DNA of 64,000 nt from Desulfofustis glycolicus DSM 9705 (GCF_900130015.1 NZ_FQXS01000002.1:124001-188000); one strand, 5' to 3'; shown: positions 19,049-30,000, numbered from the stretch's first letter. Numbers and translations: made by a program. The notes: generated by a model not told the origin, from the letters alone.

Positions 19049-20407
19049 TTATGGTTCGTCATATTTCTGCAACTTGTTTTGCAGGGTCTTGCGGGTGATG
19101 CCGAGACGGCGCGCCGCCTCACTCTTGTTGCCGCCGGTCTCCTCCAGCGTCTGCAGGATCAGCAGCCGCTGGGCCTCCTGCAGCGTGGCCGGACGCTCTC
19201 CGGTGGTAACGGGATGCTGCCTGGCATAGTTTTGCACCTGCAGCGGCAGACTTCGCTCGGTCAGCTGATCGCCGCGCATCAGAATGATGCCCCGCTCGAT
19301 GGCATTTTCCAACTCCCGGACATTTCCGGGCCACGGATAGGAACAAAGCAACTCCATGCAGGCCGGCGCAACCGACTGAACCCGCCTCCGGTTCTTGTCG
19401 GCGAAGTGCTTGACGAAGAAATCGACGAGCAGCGGAATGTCCTCGCGCCGTAGGCGCAGCGGCGGCACCTCGATGGTCACCACGTTCAGCCGGTAAAAAA
19501 GATCCTCGCGAAACACTCCGGCGGCCACCTCTTGCTCCAGGTTACGATTTGTGGCGGCGATAATGCGCACCTGAACCGACAGCGAATCTTCGCCGCCGAC
19601 CCGCTGCACTTCACCTTCCTGCAAGGCTCGAAGCAATTTAACCTGCATGGCCGGCGTCGTCTCGCCGATCTCGTCGAGAAACAACGTCCCCCCGTCGGCC
19701 TGCACAAAACGGCCGTCGCGACGGCGATCGGCCCCGGTGAAAGCGCCCTTTTCGTGGCCAAACAATTCCGATTCGAGCAGAGATTCGGCAAGCGCCGCAC
19801 AATTGACCTTGATGAACGGTCCCTGTCGACGCTCACTGTTGCGGTGCAGGGTTTCGGCCACCAGCTCCTTACCGGTACCGGACTCCCCGGTGATCAGTAC
19901 CGTGGCCTCGGTCGGCGCCACATAGGAAATCATTTCCAGCAGCTCGCGCATCGGCGGCGAGTCGCCGATAATCCTGGTCTCCAGGAGTCCCTGCTCCTCA
20001 CCTACCTGCTGCCGTCGCTCTTCCACCTGGTGGTGATCGACGGCCCGTCGCAGGCTCAGCCGCAGCCGGTCGAAATCGAGCGGTTTGGTCAGGTAATCGT
20101 GGGCCCCCTGTTTAATGAGGTTGACCGCATCATCGACCGAAGAATAGGCGGTCATGATGATCACCGGCAGTGCCGGCCTGATCCGGTGAATCTCGGCAAA
20201 AGCCTCGTGGCCGCTCATTCGGGCCATACGCACATCCATCAGCACCGCATCGTAGGCACGTTCCCTTATGGCCGCAACCGCAGTATCACCATCGTCGGCC
20301 TCGACGCACTGCCAGCCCCAGTCCCGCAGCAGAGAGCGCAGCATGAAGCGATGCACCTGTTCGTCGTCGACAACCAGAATGCTCCCGGCCACCTTGCTTG
20401 GTACCAT
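19049..20407 (-). CDS. Sigma-54-dependent response regulator (NtrC family)
   Basis: A 452-residue regulator. A receiver domain covers about residues 8-122, with the phospho-acceptor Asp in VLMDVRMARMSG. An AAA+ domain spans about 150-385, with Walker A GESGTGKE and the sigma-54 contact loop GAFTGA. A C-terminal Fis-type HTH follows (SEAARRLGITRKTLQNKL). It activates sigma-54 promoters on phosphorylation. No histidine kinase is adjacent, so the input is unknown. It starts 16 bases after the stop of the Fe-S flavoprotein gene, which suggests co-transcription. Confidence 0.92.
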   Translation of the reverse strand: MVPSKVAGSILVVDDEQVHRFMLRSLLRDWGWQCVEADDGDTAVAAIRERAYDAVLMDVRMARMSGHEAFAEIHRIRPALPVIIMTAYSSVDDAVNLIKQGAHDYLTKPLDFDRLRLSLRRAVDHHQVEERRQQVGEEQGLLETRIIGDSPPMRELLEMISYVAPTEATVLITGESGTGKELVAETLHRNSERRQGPFIKVNCAALAESLLESELFGHEKGAFTGADRRRDGRFVQADGGTLFLDEIGETTPAMQVKLLRALQEGEVQRVGGEDSLSVQVRIIAATNRNLEQEVAAGVFREDLFYRLNVVTIEVPPLRLRREDIPLLVDFFVKHFADKNRRRVQSVAPACMELLCSYPWPGNVRELENAIERGIILMRGDQLTERSLPLQVQNYARQHPVTTGERPATLQEAQRLLILQTLEETGGNKSEAARRLGITRKTLQNKLQKYDEP

Positions 20408-20423
20408 CGCCGAAGTTCCCCGG

Positions 20424-21002
20424 CTACGCTCCGTGCAGTTTGGTCAACAGCCAGGCCATATTTTCACCGAGCTGCCGCATGGTCTTCATGCCCTCCTCGT
20501 CACCGCTCACGTCGCCTTTTTCGCGGCCATGGCCGATATTCCAATAACTCGACCCGACAACGATCATCTGGCCGATCAGGAAAAAGTGGTTCATCGAATC
20601 AAAGGCGTGAATGGCGCCGGCCCGACGGGCCGCTACCACCGACGCCCCGAGTTTGCGCCGGTACAGGTCGCCGTTTGCCCGGCTGACCATACCACAGCGA
20701 TCGATCAGGGCCTTCATCTCACTGGAAACATCGGCAAAATAGGTCGGCGAGCCGAGAATGATGGCGTCGGCCTGAACCATTTTGGCGATGCACTCATTGA
20801 TGATGTCGTCCTTGACCGCACAGGTGCCGTCTTTTTCCTTGAAACAAACATAACAGGCCTTGCAGCCTTTCGGGTTGGTTCCGGCCAGTTCGACCAATTC
20901 CGTCTCCGCCCCTGCCTCAGCCAACGGCTGCAGGACCGCTTCGAGCAGCATGGTCGTGTTTCCCTTTTTTCGCGCACTACCGTTAAATGCCACTACCTTC
21001 AT
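20424..21002 (-). CDS. Iron-sulfur flavoprotein-like NAD(P)H/FMN reductase
   Basis: A 192-residue flavodoxin-fold protein. It has the FMN phosphate loop NGSARKKGNTTML, GSPTYFADVSSEMKALIDR, and a Cys cluster CKACYVCFKEKDGTC near residues 48-62. The Cys pattern and fold resemble archaeal/anaerobe iron-sulfur flavoproteins, which carry electrons and have been linked to oxygen or peroxide handling. It sits immediately upstream of the NtrC-type regulator. Confidence 0.78.
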   Translation of the reverse strand: MKVVAFNGSARKKGNTTMLLEAVLQPLAEAGAETELVELAGTNPKGCKACYVCFKEKDGTCAVKDDIINECIAKMVQADAIILGSPTYFADVSSEMKALIDRCGMVSRANGDLYRRKLGASVVAARRAGAIHAFDSMNHFFLIGQMIVVGSSYWNIGHGREKGDVSGDEEGMKTMRQLGENMAWLLTKLHGA

Positions 21003-21261
21003 CTCCTACCCCCTGAGATATTGCCGGTTGAATGTTTGACCGGACCGTGATCGGCCGGCAGACTCCGTTGAAAAACTTCCACTTTCTCCTTGAAGCAAGT
21101 ATATAAACACGGATAAAAGAGAGAGACAATTCTTTTGACGACGGCAACCGTCTGCCGCCCCGAAGCCGACAGACGTGCATCTGAGAATACCGCGCCGGGT
21201 CATCACCGACCGGCCCATACCGATCGTCCCGAACCGGAACCTCGCGCAGCGCGACCATGCC

Positions 21262-21768
21262 ATGGACCCCATCCTGATCCTGACCACCGGCGGCACCATC
21301 GACAAACTCTACTTCGATGCCCGCAGCACCTATGAAGTCGGGCCGCCGCACGTGGAAAAACTGTTGGCCGAACTGAACCTGTCGCCCCCGTATCGAATCG
21401 TTTCCCTGATGCGCAAGGACAGCCTCGATCTCACCGACGAGGATCGCCGGGTCATCTGTCGGGCTGTGGCCGAAGCGTCGGAGCGGAGGGTACTGATCAC
21501 CCACGGTACCGACACCATGGCCGAGACCGGCCGGGCCCTGGCTGAGGCGGTCGGCAAGACCATCGTCCTGACCGGCGCCCTGCAACCGGCATTATTCCAT
21601 AGCAGCGACGCCCTGTTCAATATCGGCGGCGCTCTGATCGGAGTGCAGACCCTGCCGGCCGGGGTCTATATCGTTATGAACGGCACCGTCTTCAAGGCCG
21701 ACAACGTCAGAAAAAACAAAGACATCAATCGTTTCGAGCGGCTGTCCGACAGCCGCCGTGCAGAGTGA
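21262..21768 (+). CDS. Short asparaginase-domain protein
   Basis: A 168-residue protein matching only the N-terminal domain of type I/II asparaginases. It has ILTTGGTIDKLYF with the first catalytic Thr, and ITHGTDTMAETGRALAE with the second Thr-Asp pair. The usual roughly 150-residue C-terminal domain is absent. Short stand-alone versions are known in many bacteria, so this is probably not a broken gene. The ATG at 21262 starts at the domain; a GTG at 21175 would add 29 unlike residues. Activity and substrate are unproven. The AI-2E gene starts 6 bases after its stop. Confidence 0.72.
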   Translation: MDPILILTTGGTIDKLYFDARSTYEVGPPHVEKLLAELNLSPPYRIVSLMRKDSLDLTDEDRRVICRAVAEASERRVLITHGTDTMAETGRALAEAVGKTIVLTGALQPALFHSSDALFNIGGALIGVQTLPAGVYIVMNGTVFKADNVRKNKDINRFERLSDSRRAE

Positions 21769-21774
21769 GGTTCC

Positions 21775-22950
21775 GTGCGCACTCAAGCCGTTCAAAAATT
21801 GGTCCTGCTGGGCCTGGTGTTGATCATTTCAGCGGTATTCCTGTCGATGATTCAACAATTTCTGATGCCGCTGTTCATGGCCGGGCTTTTCTCCGCGATG
21901 CTCAGTCCGACCCATCGCTGGCTCAACGAGAAACTCGGCAACCGCCCGCAAATCGCCTCGGTCCTGACGGTGGTCGCCATGGTGCTGCTGGTCCTGGCAC
22001 CGCTTTCGGTGTTGATTGGCGTGGTGGTGGGCCAGGCGATCAACGTCGCCCAGTCGATCACACCGTTCGTCCAGACCCTGATCAACGAACCGACGATCCT
22101 CAACCGCTATATCGAGAAAATCCCCTATCTCGACCAGCTCCTGCCATATCGCGACGTACTGATCGAAAAGGCCGGCCAGCTGGTCGGCACCGTCAGTTCC
22201 TTCCTGATCGACGGATTGTCGTCGGTGGCCAATTTGACCATCAACGCGATCTTCGGCACGATCGTGATGCTCTACGTGATGTTTTACTTCCTGTTCATGG
22301 GCGACGTCCTGCTCGGCAAGATTCTCTATTTCCTACCGCTGCGCGATGCCGACGAGCAGTTGCTGCTACGCCGCTTCACCTCGGTGACCCGGGCCACCAT
22401 CAAGGGCACGTTGATCATCGGCCTGCTACAGGGCTCGATCTGCGGGCTGGCCTTTGCCCTGGCCGGCATCAACGGCTCGGTATTCTGGGGCACGGTCATG
22501 GCGGCGGCATCGATCATCCCGGCCTTCGGCACAGCCCTGGTCTGGGTGCCGGCGCTGGTCATCCTGCTGCTCATCGGCGATTTCAGCGGCGCTCTCATCT
22601 TGGCGCTGCTCTGCGGCGCGGTGGCCGGCAATCTCGACAACCTGGTGCGGCCGCGCCTGGTCGGCAAGGATACTGAAATGCACGATCTCTTCGTGCTCTT
22701 CGGCACCCTGGGCGGCATTGCCATGTTCGGCATCCTCGGCATCATCATTGGCCCGATCATCGCCGCGCTGTTCATTACCATCTGGGAAATCTACGGCACC
22801 GTTTTCCGCGCCTACCTGCCGGATATGAACATGGTGCTCCGGCCGGATCGCCGGCAACATGCTCCTCCGGAAACCGATCAGAGGCAACCCGACGACACCG
22901 GCCCCGAACCGAAAACTGATAACGAGGCGCCCGATGGGCATCGAGATTGA
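21775..22950 (+). CDS. AI-2E family membrane transporter
   Basis: A 391-residue membrane protein with about eight hydrophobic segments and the family signatures GLFSAMLSPTHRWL, YFLFMGD and NLDNLVRPRLVG. The C-terminal tail is hydrophilic. Family members export small solutes or Na+/H+ antiport; the substrate here cannot be inferred. It starts with GTG after a weak TGAGG. Its end overlaps the next gene by 17 bases. Confidence 0.82.
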   Translation: MRTQAVQKLVLLGLVLIISAVFLSMIQQFLMPLFMAGLFSAMLSPTHRWLNEKLGNRPQIASVLTVVAMVLLVLAPLSVLIGVVVGQAINVAQSITPFVQTLINEPTILNRYIEKIPYLDQLLPYRDVLIEKAGQLVGTVSSFLIDGLSSVANLTINAIFGTIVMLYVMFYFLFMGDVLLGKILYFLPLRDADEQLLLRRFTSVTRATIKGTLIIGLLQGSICGLAFALAGINGSVFWGTVMAAASIIPAFGTALVWVPALVILLLIGDFSGALILALLCGAVAGNLDNLVRPRLVGKDTEMHDLFVLFGTLGGIAMFGILGIIIGPIIAALFITIWEIYGTVFRAYLPDMNMVLRPDRRQHAPPETDQRQPDDTGPEPKTDNEAPDGHRD

Positions 22951-23404
22951 AAGAAAATTCCTGATCGTCGGCTCCGACTGGCGGCAGACCGCCGTCGGCA
23001 CCACGTATCGGCAAGGTTACATCGTCGCCGACCGGGAGCGGACCGTGCGGGTCCGCCGCGCCGGAGAGCGGGGTTTCCTGACTATCAAGGGTCCCGGTGA
23101 CGGCGCACGCCGGCTCGAATTCGAATATGAGATTCCGATCGCAGAGGCCGACGAGATGCTCGCAACACTCTGCCCCGGCCCGCTGATCGAAAAGATCAGG
23201 TACTGGGTCGACTATCAGGGCTTTACCTGGGAGATCGATGAGTTTTTCGGTGAAAACCGCGGCCTGCTGCTGGCAGAGATCGAGCTGGCCGACGAGCACC
23301 AGATCTTCGCCCGCCCCTCCTGGGTCGGCGCCGAGGTCACCGGGGATCACCGCTATTACAATGCCTGCCTGGCGCGCTCTCCCTATGCAAACTGGAAAGA
23401 ATAA
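22934..23404 (+). CDS. CYTH domain protein (triphosphate tunnel enzyme)
   Basis: A 156-residue protein starting MGIEIERKFL, the CYTH signature ExExK. Further charged tunnel residues appear in TVRVRRAGERGFLTIKG, LEFEYEIP, KIRYWVDYQG, WEIDEFFGENRGLLLAEIEL. CYTH proteins hydrolyse inorganic triphosphate or related substrates; a few are class IV adenylate cyclases. The start at 22934 is preferred because the protein begins at the domain and follows GAGG. Confidence 0.85.
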   Translation: MGIEIERKFLIVGSDWRQTAVGTTYRQGYIVADRERTVRVRRAGERGFLTIKGPGDGARRLEFEYEIPIAEADEMLATLCPGPLIEKIRYWVDYQGFTWEIDEFFGENRGLLLAEIELADEHQIFARPSWVGAEVTGDHRYYNACLARSPYANWKE

Positions 23405-23542
23405 AACGATCAGGCCAACGGACGCAGCGCCCGGAACACTGCAACCGTTCCCAGGGCGTTGTCGCCGCCGTCCCGCGAGAACCGGCCCGATCTCCACTGC
23501 GGCCATCGCGTCTGCGGCAGCAGTCCAAAGGAGGGGGGCAAC

Positions 23543-25000
23543 GTGAACCTGGCCTGCATCTGCCATGTCATGAGCACCCTGTTGTTGGTAACCGGCGGCT
23601 CATTGCTGTTGCCGATAACCTGTTCCCTGTTCTATGGCGGGGACGACCTGTGGCCCCTGGCTGTTTCGGCCTGTGTTATCTCGTCGGCGGGCCTGCTGCT
23701 GCGCCTGTTCTTCCGACATTTCAGCGATCTTAGTTTCAGAGAGGGGGTGTTGGTCGCCGCAAGCGGCTGGGTCATCATCTCTGCGCTGTCTACGTTGCCG
23801 TTCTTGCTGCATGGCTCCATCGGCTCGTTCACCGACGCCTATTTCGAGATGATGTCGGGCTACACCACCACCGGAGCGAGTATCCTTACCGATATCGAGG
23901 CCCTGCCGCACGGGCTGCTGTTCTGGCGCAGCCAGACGCATCTGCTCGGTGGCATGGGCTTTTTGACTCTGACCCTGATTTTCCTGCCGCACGGCATGGG
24001 AAGTCTGCGCATCTTTCGGGCCGAATCGAGCCCCGGTCAGGTCATCACTCGGGAAAAATTCGTCGCTCGCAACCGTGACGCGATGATCTGGTTGTGGGCC
24101 ATCTACCTTTCCCTGAACATCCTGCAGGCCGGCTTGCTGCTGCTTGGCGGCATGGACCTCTTTAACGCGCTGTGCACCGCTTTCGGCACCGTATCCACCT
24201 CGGGCTATTCGCCGAAAAACGCCTCCATCGGTCATTACGGCAGCGCCTACATCGACTGGGTCGTGATCACCTTCATGTTCCTCGGCGGAATCACCTTCCT
24301 GCTCTACTACCAACTGCTGCGCGGCCGGCTCGGCAGTGTCGTGGCCAATACCGAATTGCGCTGGTATCTAGTGCTGCTGAGCGCCTTCTGCGGTGCCGTA
24401 TCGCTCGATCTCTGGGCGGCCGGCACCTACGAAAGCTTTGCCGAAGCGCTGCGATTCGGCACCTTTCAAGTGACATCGCTGCTGACCACCACCGGTTTCA
24501 CCACCGCCGATTATGAGCGCTGGCCGCAGGCCGCCCAGATGTTCCTGTTCGTCGTCTGTTTTATCGGCGCCTGCGCCGGCTCGACGACGAGCGGTATCAA
24601 GGTGGTGCACTACGTTATTCTGTGTAAATATCTCGTCGGGGCCATCAAAAAGATTTTCATTCAGCCCCTGTCGGTCGTCTCCGTCCGCCTCAACGGCCGT
24701 CCAGTGGAGCAGGCGGTCATCGATCTGGCGGTCTGCTATTTCGTCGTCAACATCTTCATGGTCCTGCTTGGCGGTTGCGTCATGGTCCTCTCCGACCGGC
24801 TCGACTACCTGTCGGCAATGAGTGCCGTCATCTCGTCACTGATGAACATCGGTCCGGGGTTCGGCGCTGTGGGTCCATCTGAGAATTTCGCTTTCATCTC
24901 CGATTTCGGCAAATGGTTCCTCTGTTTTAATATGCTGGTCGGCCGGCTGGAGATGTTTTCCGTGCTGATTATCTTCTTCCCCGCTTTCTGGCGACGCTAA
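23543..25000 (+). CDS. trkH: Potassium uptake channel subunit TrkH
   Basis: A 485-residue TrkH/KtrB-family membrane protein with four pore-loop repeats: SGYTTTGASI, TVSTSGYSPKN, LTTTGFTTADYERWP and NIGPGFGAVGPSENF. The C-terminus is LVGRLEMFSVLIIFFPAFWRR. It mediates K+ uptake at the inner membrane, gated by TrkA. The GTG at 23543 is chosen because AAAGGAGGGGGG lies just upstream; the longer frame from 23459 has no ribosome site. trkA lies convergently 157 bases away. Confidence 0.93.
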   Translation: MNLACICHVMSTLLLVTGGSLLLPITCSLFYGGDDLWPLAVSACVISSAGLLLRLFFRHFSDLSFREGVLVAASGWVIISALSTLPFLLHGSIGSFTDAYFEMMSGYTTTGASILTDIEALPHGLLFWRSQTHLLGGMGFLTLTLIFLPHGMGSLRIFRAESSPGQVITREKFVARNRDAMIWLWAIYLSLNILQAGLLLLGGMDLFNALCTAFGTVSTSGYSPKNASIGHYGSAYIDWVVITFMFLGGITFLLYYQLLRGRLGSVVANTELRWYLVLLSAFCGAVSLDLWAAGTYESFAEALRFGTFQVTSLLTTTGFTTADYERWPQAAQMFLFVVCFIGACAGSTTSGIKVVHYVILCKYLVGAIKKIFIQPLSVVSVRLNGRPVEQAVIDLAVCYFVVNIFMVLLGGCVMVLSDRLDYLSAMSAVISSLMNIGPGFGAVGPSENFAFISDFGKWFLCFNMLVGRLEMFSVLIIFFPAFWRR

Positions 25001-25156
25001 CGGGTACCGGCAGTTTATCTGGAATCAGTTTTCCGGGCTGGCCGGTTTTACCGGAGACTGCGGCAAGAAGGCCCAGCTGGACGGAAAGTCAGGCCCGAAG
25101 GGCTGTAGACAGGGCGCCGCTTTTCATTGTTCGTTGTAACTTCCCGTCAGGGGGGG

Positions 25157-26566
25157 CTAGACCGCAAAGAGACGACGGACGTGCCGCAGCTGCAGCGACT
25201 GGCAGACGACAATGGCCCGTTCACCGGCCTTGATATGGGTGTCGCCGACGGCGATCCGCCAGCTGTCGGCACGAAAGACGGCACCGACCAGGATGTGGTC
25301 TTGGAAGGAGGGATCGAGCCGGGCCAACGGCTTTTTCGTGATCGGCGATTTCGGCGCGGCCACCAGTTCCACCACCTCGGCATCAAAACCGTGCAAATGC
25401 GCGACCGAAAGAAGTTCACTGCGCCGAATATATTTCATGATTTCACTTGCCGCCATGATCTTTTTATTCAGGGCCAGATCGATACCGATGGTTGACGCGA
25501 GCACTAGATAATCTTCCTTGTTGACCAGGGCGATAGTCTTTTCGTTGCCCGCTTTGGCGCCACCGTTTTGTTTCTTGACGATCAAGTTTTTAGCCAGCAA
25601 CGAGCTCATAATATTGGTCTCGTTCTCACCGGTGGCGGCAATAAAGGTATCGACATCCTCGACCCCGGCCATGGCCAGTACGGCGGCATTGGAACCGTCA
25701 CCCTGCAACACTTCCGCATGAGACAGGGTTTGGGCCAGAGCCTGCGCGCGTTCTTCGTCGGCCTCGACCACTTTGACCTCCACCGATTTCTGCAGCAATT
25801 CGGCAACCCGATGACCAATCAGTCCGCCGCCAACTATCATGATCCGTTGCCGGCTGTTCCGGGACATCCCAACAATATTCATCATCTCCGACAGATTGCG
25901 GTCGCCGACCATGATGACAATCTGGTCGTGTGGCTGCAACTCGATATTACCGCTCGGAATAATGGTCGAGATACCGCGGGCGATAGCCACCACGCGAAAA
26001 GCAAACGTAGCAAACTCCTGACTGATGTCCCGCAGCTTCTTGCCGGCGAGGGGCGAATCATCATCGATCCGGGCAGCCAGCATCTGTATCTGGCCACCGG
26101 CGATCTCGATCACCTCATTGCCGTCACGCAATCTGATCAACCGTACGATTTCCTGGGCGACCAACTCTTCCGGATGAATGAGCAGATCGGCGCGCAGGTC
26201 TTCGATGCCGAGAACGGAATCGGCCAAGCCGAACTGTCGGGAACGAACCCGGGCGATCCGGCAGGGAATATTGAACTTTTCGCCGATCCGCATGGCCATC
26301 ATGTTGACCGCATCGTTATTGGTAACCGCAATAACGCAGGACATCGATGATGCGTCAGCCTCACGCCACCGTTCGATATCCATCGCCTCGCCCTTGATCA
26401 GTCTGATATCGAGCGCCTCATCGGCATAGCGCAGTCTGCTGGCGTCGGGTTCGATAGCACTGACGGCATATTCCTCGAGGGCCAGCCGCTTTGCCAGATA
26501 AAAGCCGACGCCGCCGAGACCGAGAACGAGCACGTGCTCCCGTTTCGTCTTTCTGCTGCCAAGCAT
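25157..26566 (-). CDS. trkA: Trk system regulatory subunit TrkA
   Basis: A 469-residue protein made of two RCK units. The first has GLGGVGFYLAKRLA, and the second has VGGGLIGHRVAELLQ; each is followed by a TrkA-C domain. It binds NAD(H)/ATP and gates TrkH at the membrane. It starts after AAGGAGACTATT. It is the last of a tamA-tamB-yqeY-trkA leftward series with gaps of 54 bases or less, and is convergent to trkH. Confidence 0.93.
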   Translation of the reverse strand: MLGSRKTKREHVLVLGLGGVGFYLAKRLALEEYAVSAIEPDASRLRYADEALDIRLIKGEAMDIERWREADASSMSCVIAVTNNDAVNMMAMRIGEKFNIPCRIARVRSRQFGLADSVLGIEDLRADLLIHPEELVAQEIVRLIRLRDGNEVIEIAGGQIQMLAARIDDDSPLAGKKLRDISQEFATFAFRVVAIARGISTIIPSGNIELQPHDQIVIMVGDRNLSEMMNIVGMSRNSRQRIMIVGGGLIGHRVAELLQKSVEVKVVEADEERAQALAQTLSHAEVLQGDGSNAAVLAMAGVEDVDTFIAATGENETNIMSSLLAKNLIVKKQNGGAKAGNEKTIALVNKEDYLVLASTIGIDLALNKKIMAASEIMKYIRRSELLSVAHLHGFDAEVVELVAAPKSPITKKPLARLDPSFQDHILVGAVFRADSWRIAVGDTHIKAGERAIVVCQSLQLRHVRRLFAV

Positions 26567-26620
26567 AATAGTCTCCTTATCGTGGTATCCGCAGCCCTCT
26601 CCATCGCCACTGTCGCATAC

Positions 26621-27016
26621 TTAAAAATCCTGGAGGATGCGTTTTACCGTCGCCCCGTCGGCACTGCTGCCGAAATGAGCCATGATCGGCTTCATCGCCT
26701 GCATCTTATTGGCATAGTCGGCCAACTCGATGTTCTCGGAAATCCAGGCCCTGATCTCCTCCTCATCGGCCTGCCGGGGGAGATACCCTTCCAGGATCTC
26801 AATAAAGGTTGATCCCGAGCGGCCGGCAGCACTCAGCAGCTCGCTCTCCGATTTGATCAGCTTTTTGATGATGGCGACGACCTGGTCGTCACTGAGTTGT
26901 TTGTCAGGCTGTCGCTGAAATTCACCGATGAGCACCCTGACAGCCGCAGTCCGCTCGGTATCACGGTTCTTCAGTGATTCCTGCAGTTGGCCCTGAATAC
27001 GATGTTGCAAATCCAT
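26621..27016 (-). CDS. GatB/YqeY domain protein
   Basis: A 131-residue protein of the YqeY family: ESLKNRDTERTAAVRVLIGE at the start and ILEGYLPRQADEEEI, then MKPIMAHFGSSADGATVKRIL. The domain resembles the tRNA-binding tail of GatB. The exact role is unknown; link to tRNA amidation or ribosome function is by similarity only. It lies 37 bases after tamB. Confidence 0.85.
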   Translation of the reverse strand: MDLQHRIQGQLQESLKNRDTERTAAVRVLIGEFQRQPDKQLSDDQVVAIIKKLIKSESELLSAAGRSGSTFIEILEGYLPRQADEEEIRAWISENIELADYANKMQAMKPIMAHFGSSADGATVKRILQDF

Positions 27017-27053
27017 GACACCTCCCCCGCCGCCTCAGCCCGACTGCCCGGGC

Positions 27054-30000
27054 CTAGCGTTCAAATGAATACAGCAACTCCACGCCGTTCGACTCGATAG
27101 AGTTTCTGCTCTGCACGGAAAAGCCGCGACCGAACTCGTAGCGTACCCGAAAGGCGGCGGCATGTTCGAACAGGTTGAAATCGTAACTGATCGACAGATC
27201 GTCGGTCAAGCGTTTCCCGAGGACCAGCGATGCTCCACCCTGATCGGCGCTGCCCTCCAGGTGCAAGTCATCGATTGGCAGGAAACCGCTGATATCCCCC
27301 AGGATGTCATTGCCGGCCGCGAGACCGACCGCGCTGATCGCCTCGTTGACGATGCCTCGGCTGCTGTCGTCGCCGGCGGCAATCGGTTTATCCAGCAACA
27401 GGTAGGCGACGATGTCGTTTTCCGCCATGGTCGGTTGGGAAAACAGCTCCAGATGATAATCTTGGGCACTGCCGGTAACCTTGACGCCGACCACCGCTCC
27501 GTCCGAGCCGAAAGCGGCCCCCTGCACCGTTTTTCGGGCAACGATGTCAAGGTCCGGGTTGTCGATCATAGCACCGGAAAAGACCAATCGGCCGCGGCTG
27601 ATCTGCAGCGGCTGACCATACAGGGCAAAGGTGCCGTCGGCGACGACCAGTTCGCCGCGGCCGGTCACCCCCTGCTCGGGAGTATCGCTGACGACGAGTC
27701 CCCCGGTCAACTCCGCATCCACCCCGTAGCCCTCGACCCGTACCTTTTCACCCAGTTCGACATCGACAGTGAAACGAAACGGCCAGGCTGACGATTCTTC
27801 GTTCTGATCCTCAAACACCACATCGGACGACGGCGATACCGAGCCGCGCATCTCCTCCGGCTGCACCAGCGCTTCCGGGACCAGTACCCGACCGTTCAGG
27901 CTGCCGCCGTCCGGACCGATCGCCAATTCAACCTGGGGGCTGGCAACGATCATCAGCTCACTCTGGTCGACCAGCAGGCACTTATCCCCGCTGATCCGGA
28001 AATTGCCGCTCCAACCGGAACCGGGAAACGACATTTCGCCGCTGCCGTGAGCCGTACCATCGCCCGAGCGGCCGCGCAGTTCGACGGTCAACCGCTCACC
28101 CCGGCCATGCACGGTACCCTGCAGATCGCTCAGCGCGATACCCAGCTCGGGGAAACCGATCTGACCATCTTCCAGAACGACGCGGCCGGACAGCCATGGT
28201 CTGCCAAGCTCGCCGCCGATATTCAGATCGGCAGTCAACCGGCCGGACGGTAGCAGGTAATCATCGGTCAAGGGCGCCAGCGGGTCGGGGGCGACATCGT
28301 CGAGTCGAAGCCAACCGCTGACCGGCAGCCGCCGGAAATCGGCGTCAAATCCGGTCATCTCGTTTATCGCCAGCCGGGCGGTAAGCAGACTGGCATCGCT
28401 GAACCGGGAAGAGAGCCCGGCAGTCAAACGCTGGTCGACCAACTTCACATCGAGCCGACTGTCGTTCCAGCGCAGCTCCGGATACCACCCTCCCTCACCG
28501 ACATTGATCGAGAGCTCGGCGGCAGAGAACATGCCAGCGGCGTGCCTCAGCAGGATTCCCTCGCCGCCGAGCGATAGGTTCCCTTCAACGGTGCCGGCCA
28601 GCGGGGAATTCGCCACACCCCAGCCATGGAGATCGCCAAGGGCCAGACGCAGTGAGGAAAGATCGACGGACCAATCGCCGGCAGAGTGCCAAGCACCATC
28701 GCTGCACAGAGACGATGCCCCGGATGCGATGCAGAGCCCGTCGACCTCCACCTGGTCGGCACCAAACAGACAGGCGGCGGTGCCGCGCTGTTGCCATTCG
28801 CCGTACATCTCTGATACGAAACCAGCCTCATGCAGGGTTCCGGCCCAACGCCATTGTTCTGAAAGCGCACCGGTTAACATCACCCGCAAATGCCCGGCAG
28901 CGGCGCGCAGGTCGAGATCGACCCGGTGGTCGCCGCGCGAACCGACAACCTGCAAACCGCCGCGTTCCACCGTCAAGCCGTCACCCGTCAGTTCTCGGAC
29001 CTGCACGCCCACATCAATCGTCTCCGGGCCGTCATGGCCGAAACGAATGGTCCCGCTGCCGGACTGCAGTCCATAGCCACGATACGCCAGCGATGTCGCC
29101 GTCAGCCGGCCATCGACCACCGGGGCGCTGCGCGTTCCGGACAGTCGGCCGGACAGTGCGACATCACCGCGCAGCGGTTCATAGAGTCGCTCCAGCTCGG
29201 CGCCGTCAACCACGATCTTCAAGTCGAGCCGGTCATCGACCGTCCCATCGATGACCAGCCGATTGGCGCCATTCTGGACCTGCAGGTCGTTGACCAGCAA
29301 TCGTCCGTCCCGATAGGTCAGTCCACCGCCGCCCGCTATCTGATAGCCTGCAAGGCGGCCCGACAAACGCTCCACGGTCGACTCGACTTCGAGATGCTGC
29401 CCGCCGCTGCGACCACGGCTGGCTATCGTCGCGTCGATGGCGCCGCCCGGCAGATCATCGAGCAGCGATGGATCGAAGGCGTCTAGCACCACCCGGCCGT
29501 CCCAATCCACCCCGTCAATCCAACCGACCGCCGCCCGCGCCGAGACACTGCTGCCGCCGGCGGTGAACTGCACATCGCCATCGAGACCCGTCGTCGAACC
29601 GGTGAGCAACGCCCGGCCGGTCAACGGCTCATCGATAAACTCACTTTGGTAGTGCAGAGCAACGAGTTCGGCCTGCCAGGAGAGACCGGCATCGCCGACT
29701 CGGCCGTCAGCACGCACCGTCAGGTCGAGCGGACCGGCCAGCGAGGGGTTGAAAGAACCCGGGTCAAAGCCGCTGCCATCGAGCTCGAGCTGCCAGGACA
29801 GCTCGTCCCGCCAGCTCAATCGGCCATCCAGCCGGCCACTGCCGCCGACCCCTTCGAAGCGCCCGTGCTCCAGAATCAGCCCGGCGAGCGTGCCGGAAAC
29901 CGGGAGCGTCACGGAAACCGCCGGCAGGTCGGGAGCCGCGGCGGTAATGGCGATATCGCCGCGATAATCGGTGTTGCTGCCGCTCGCTGCAAGCGAAAGG

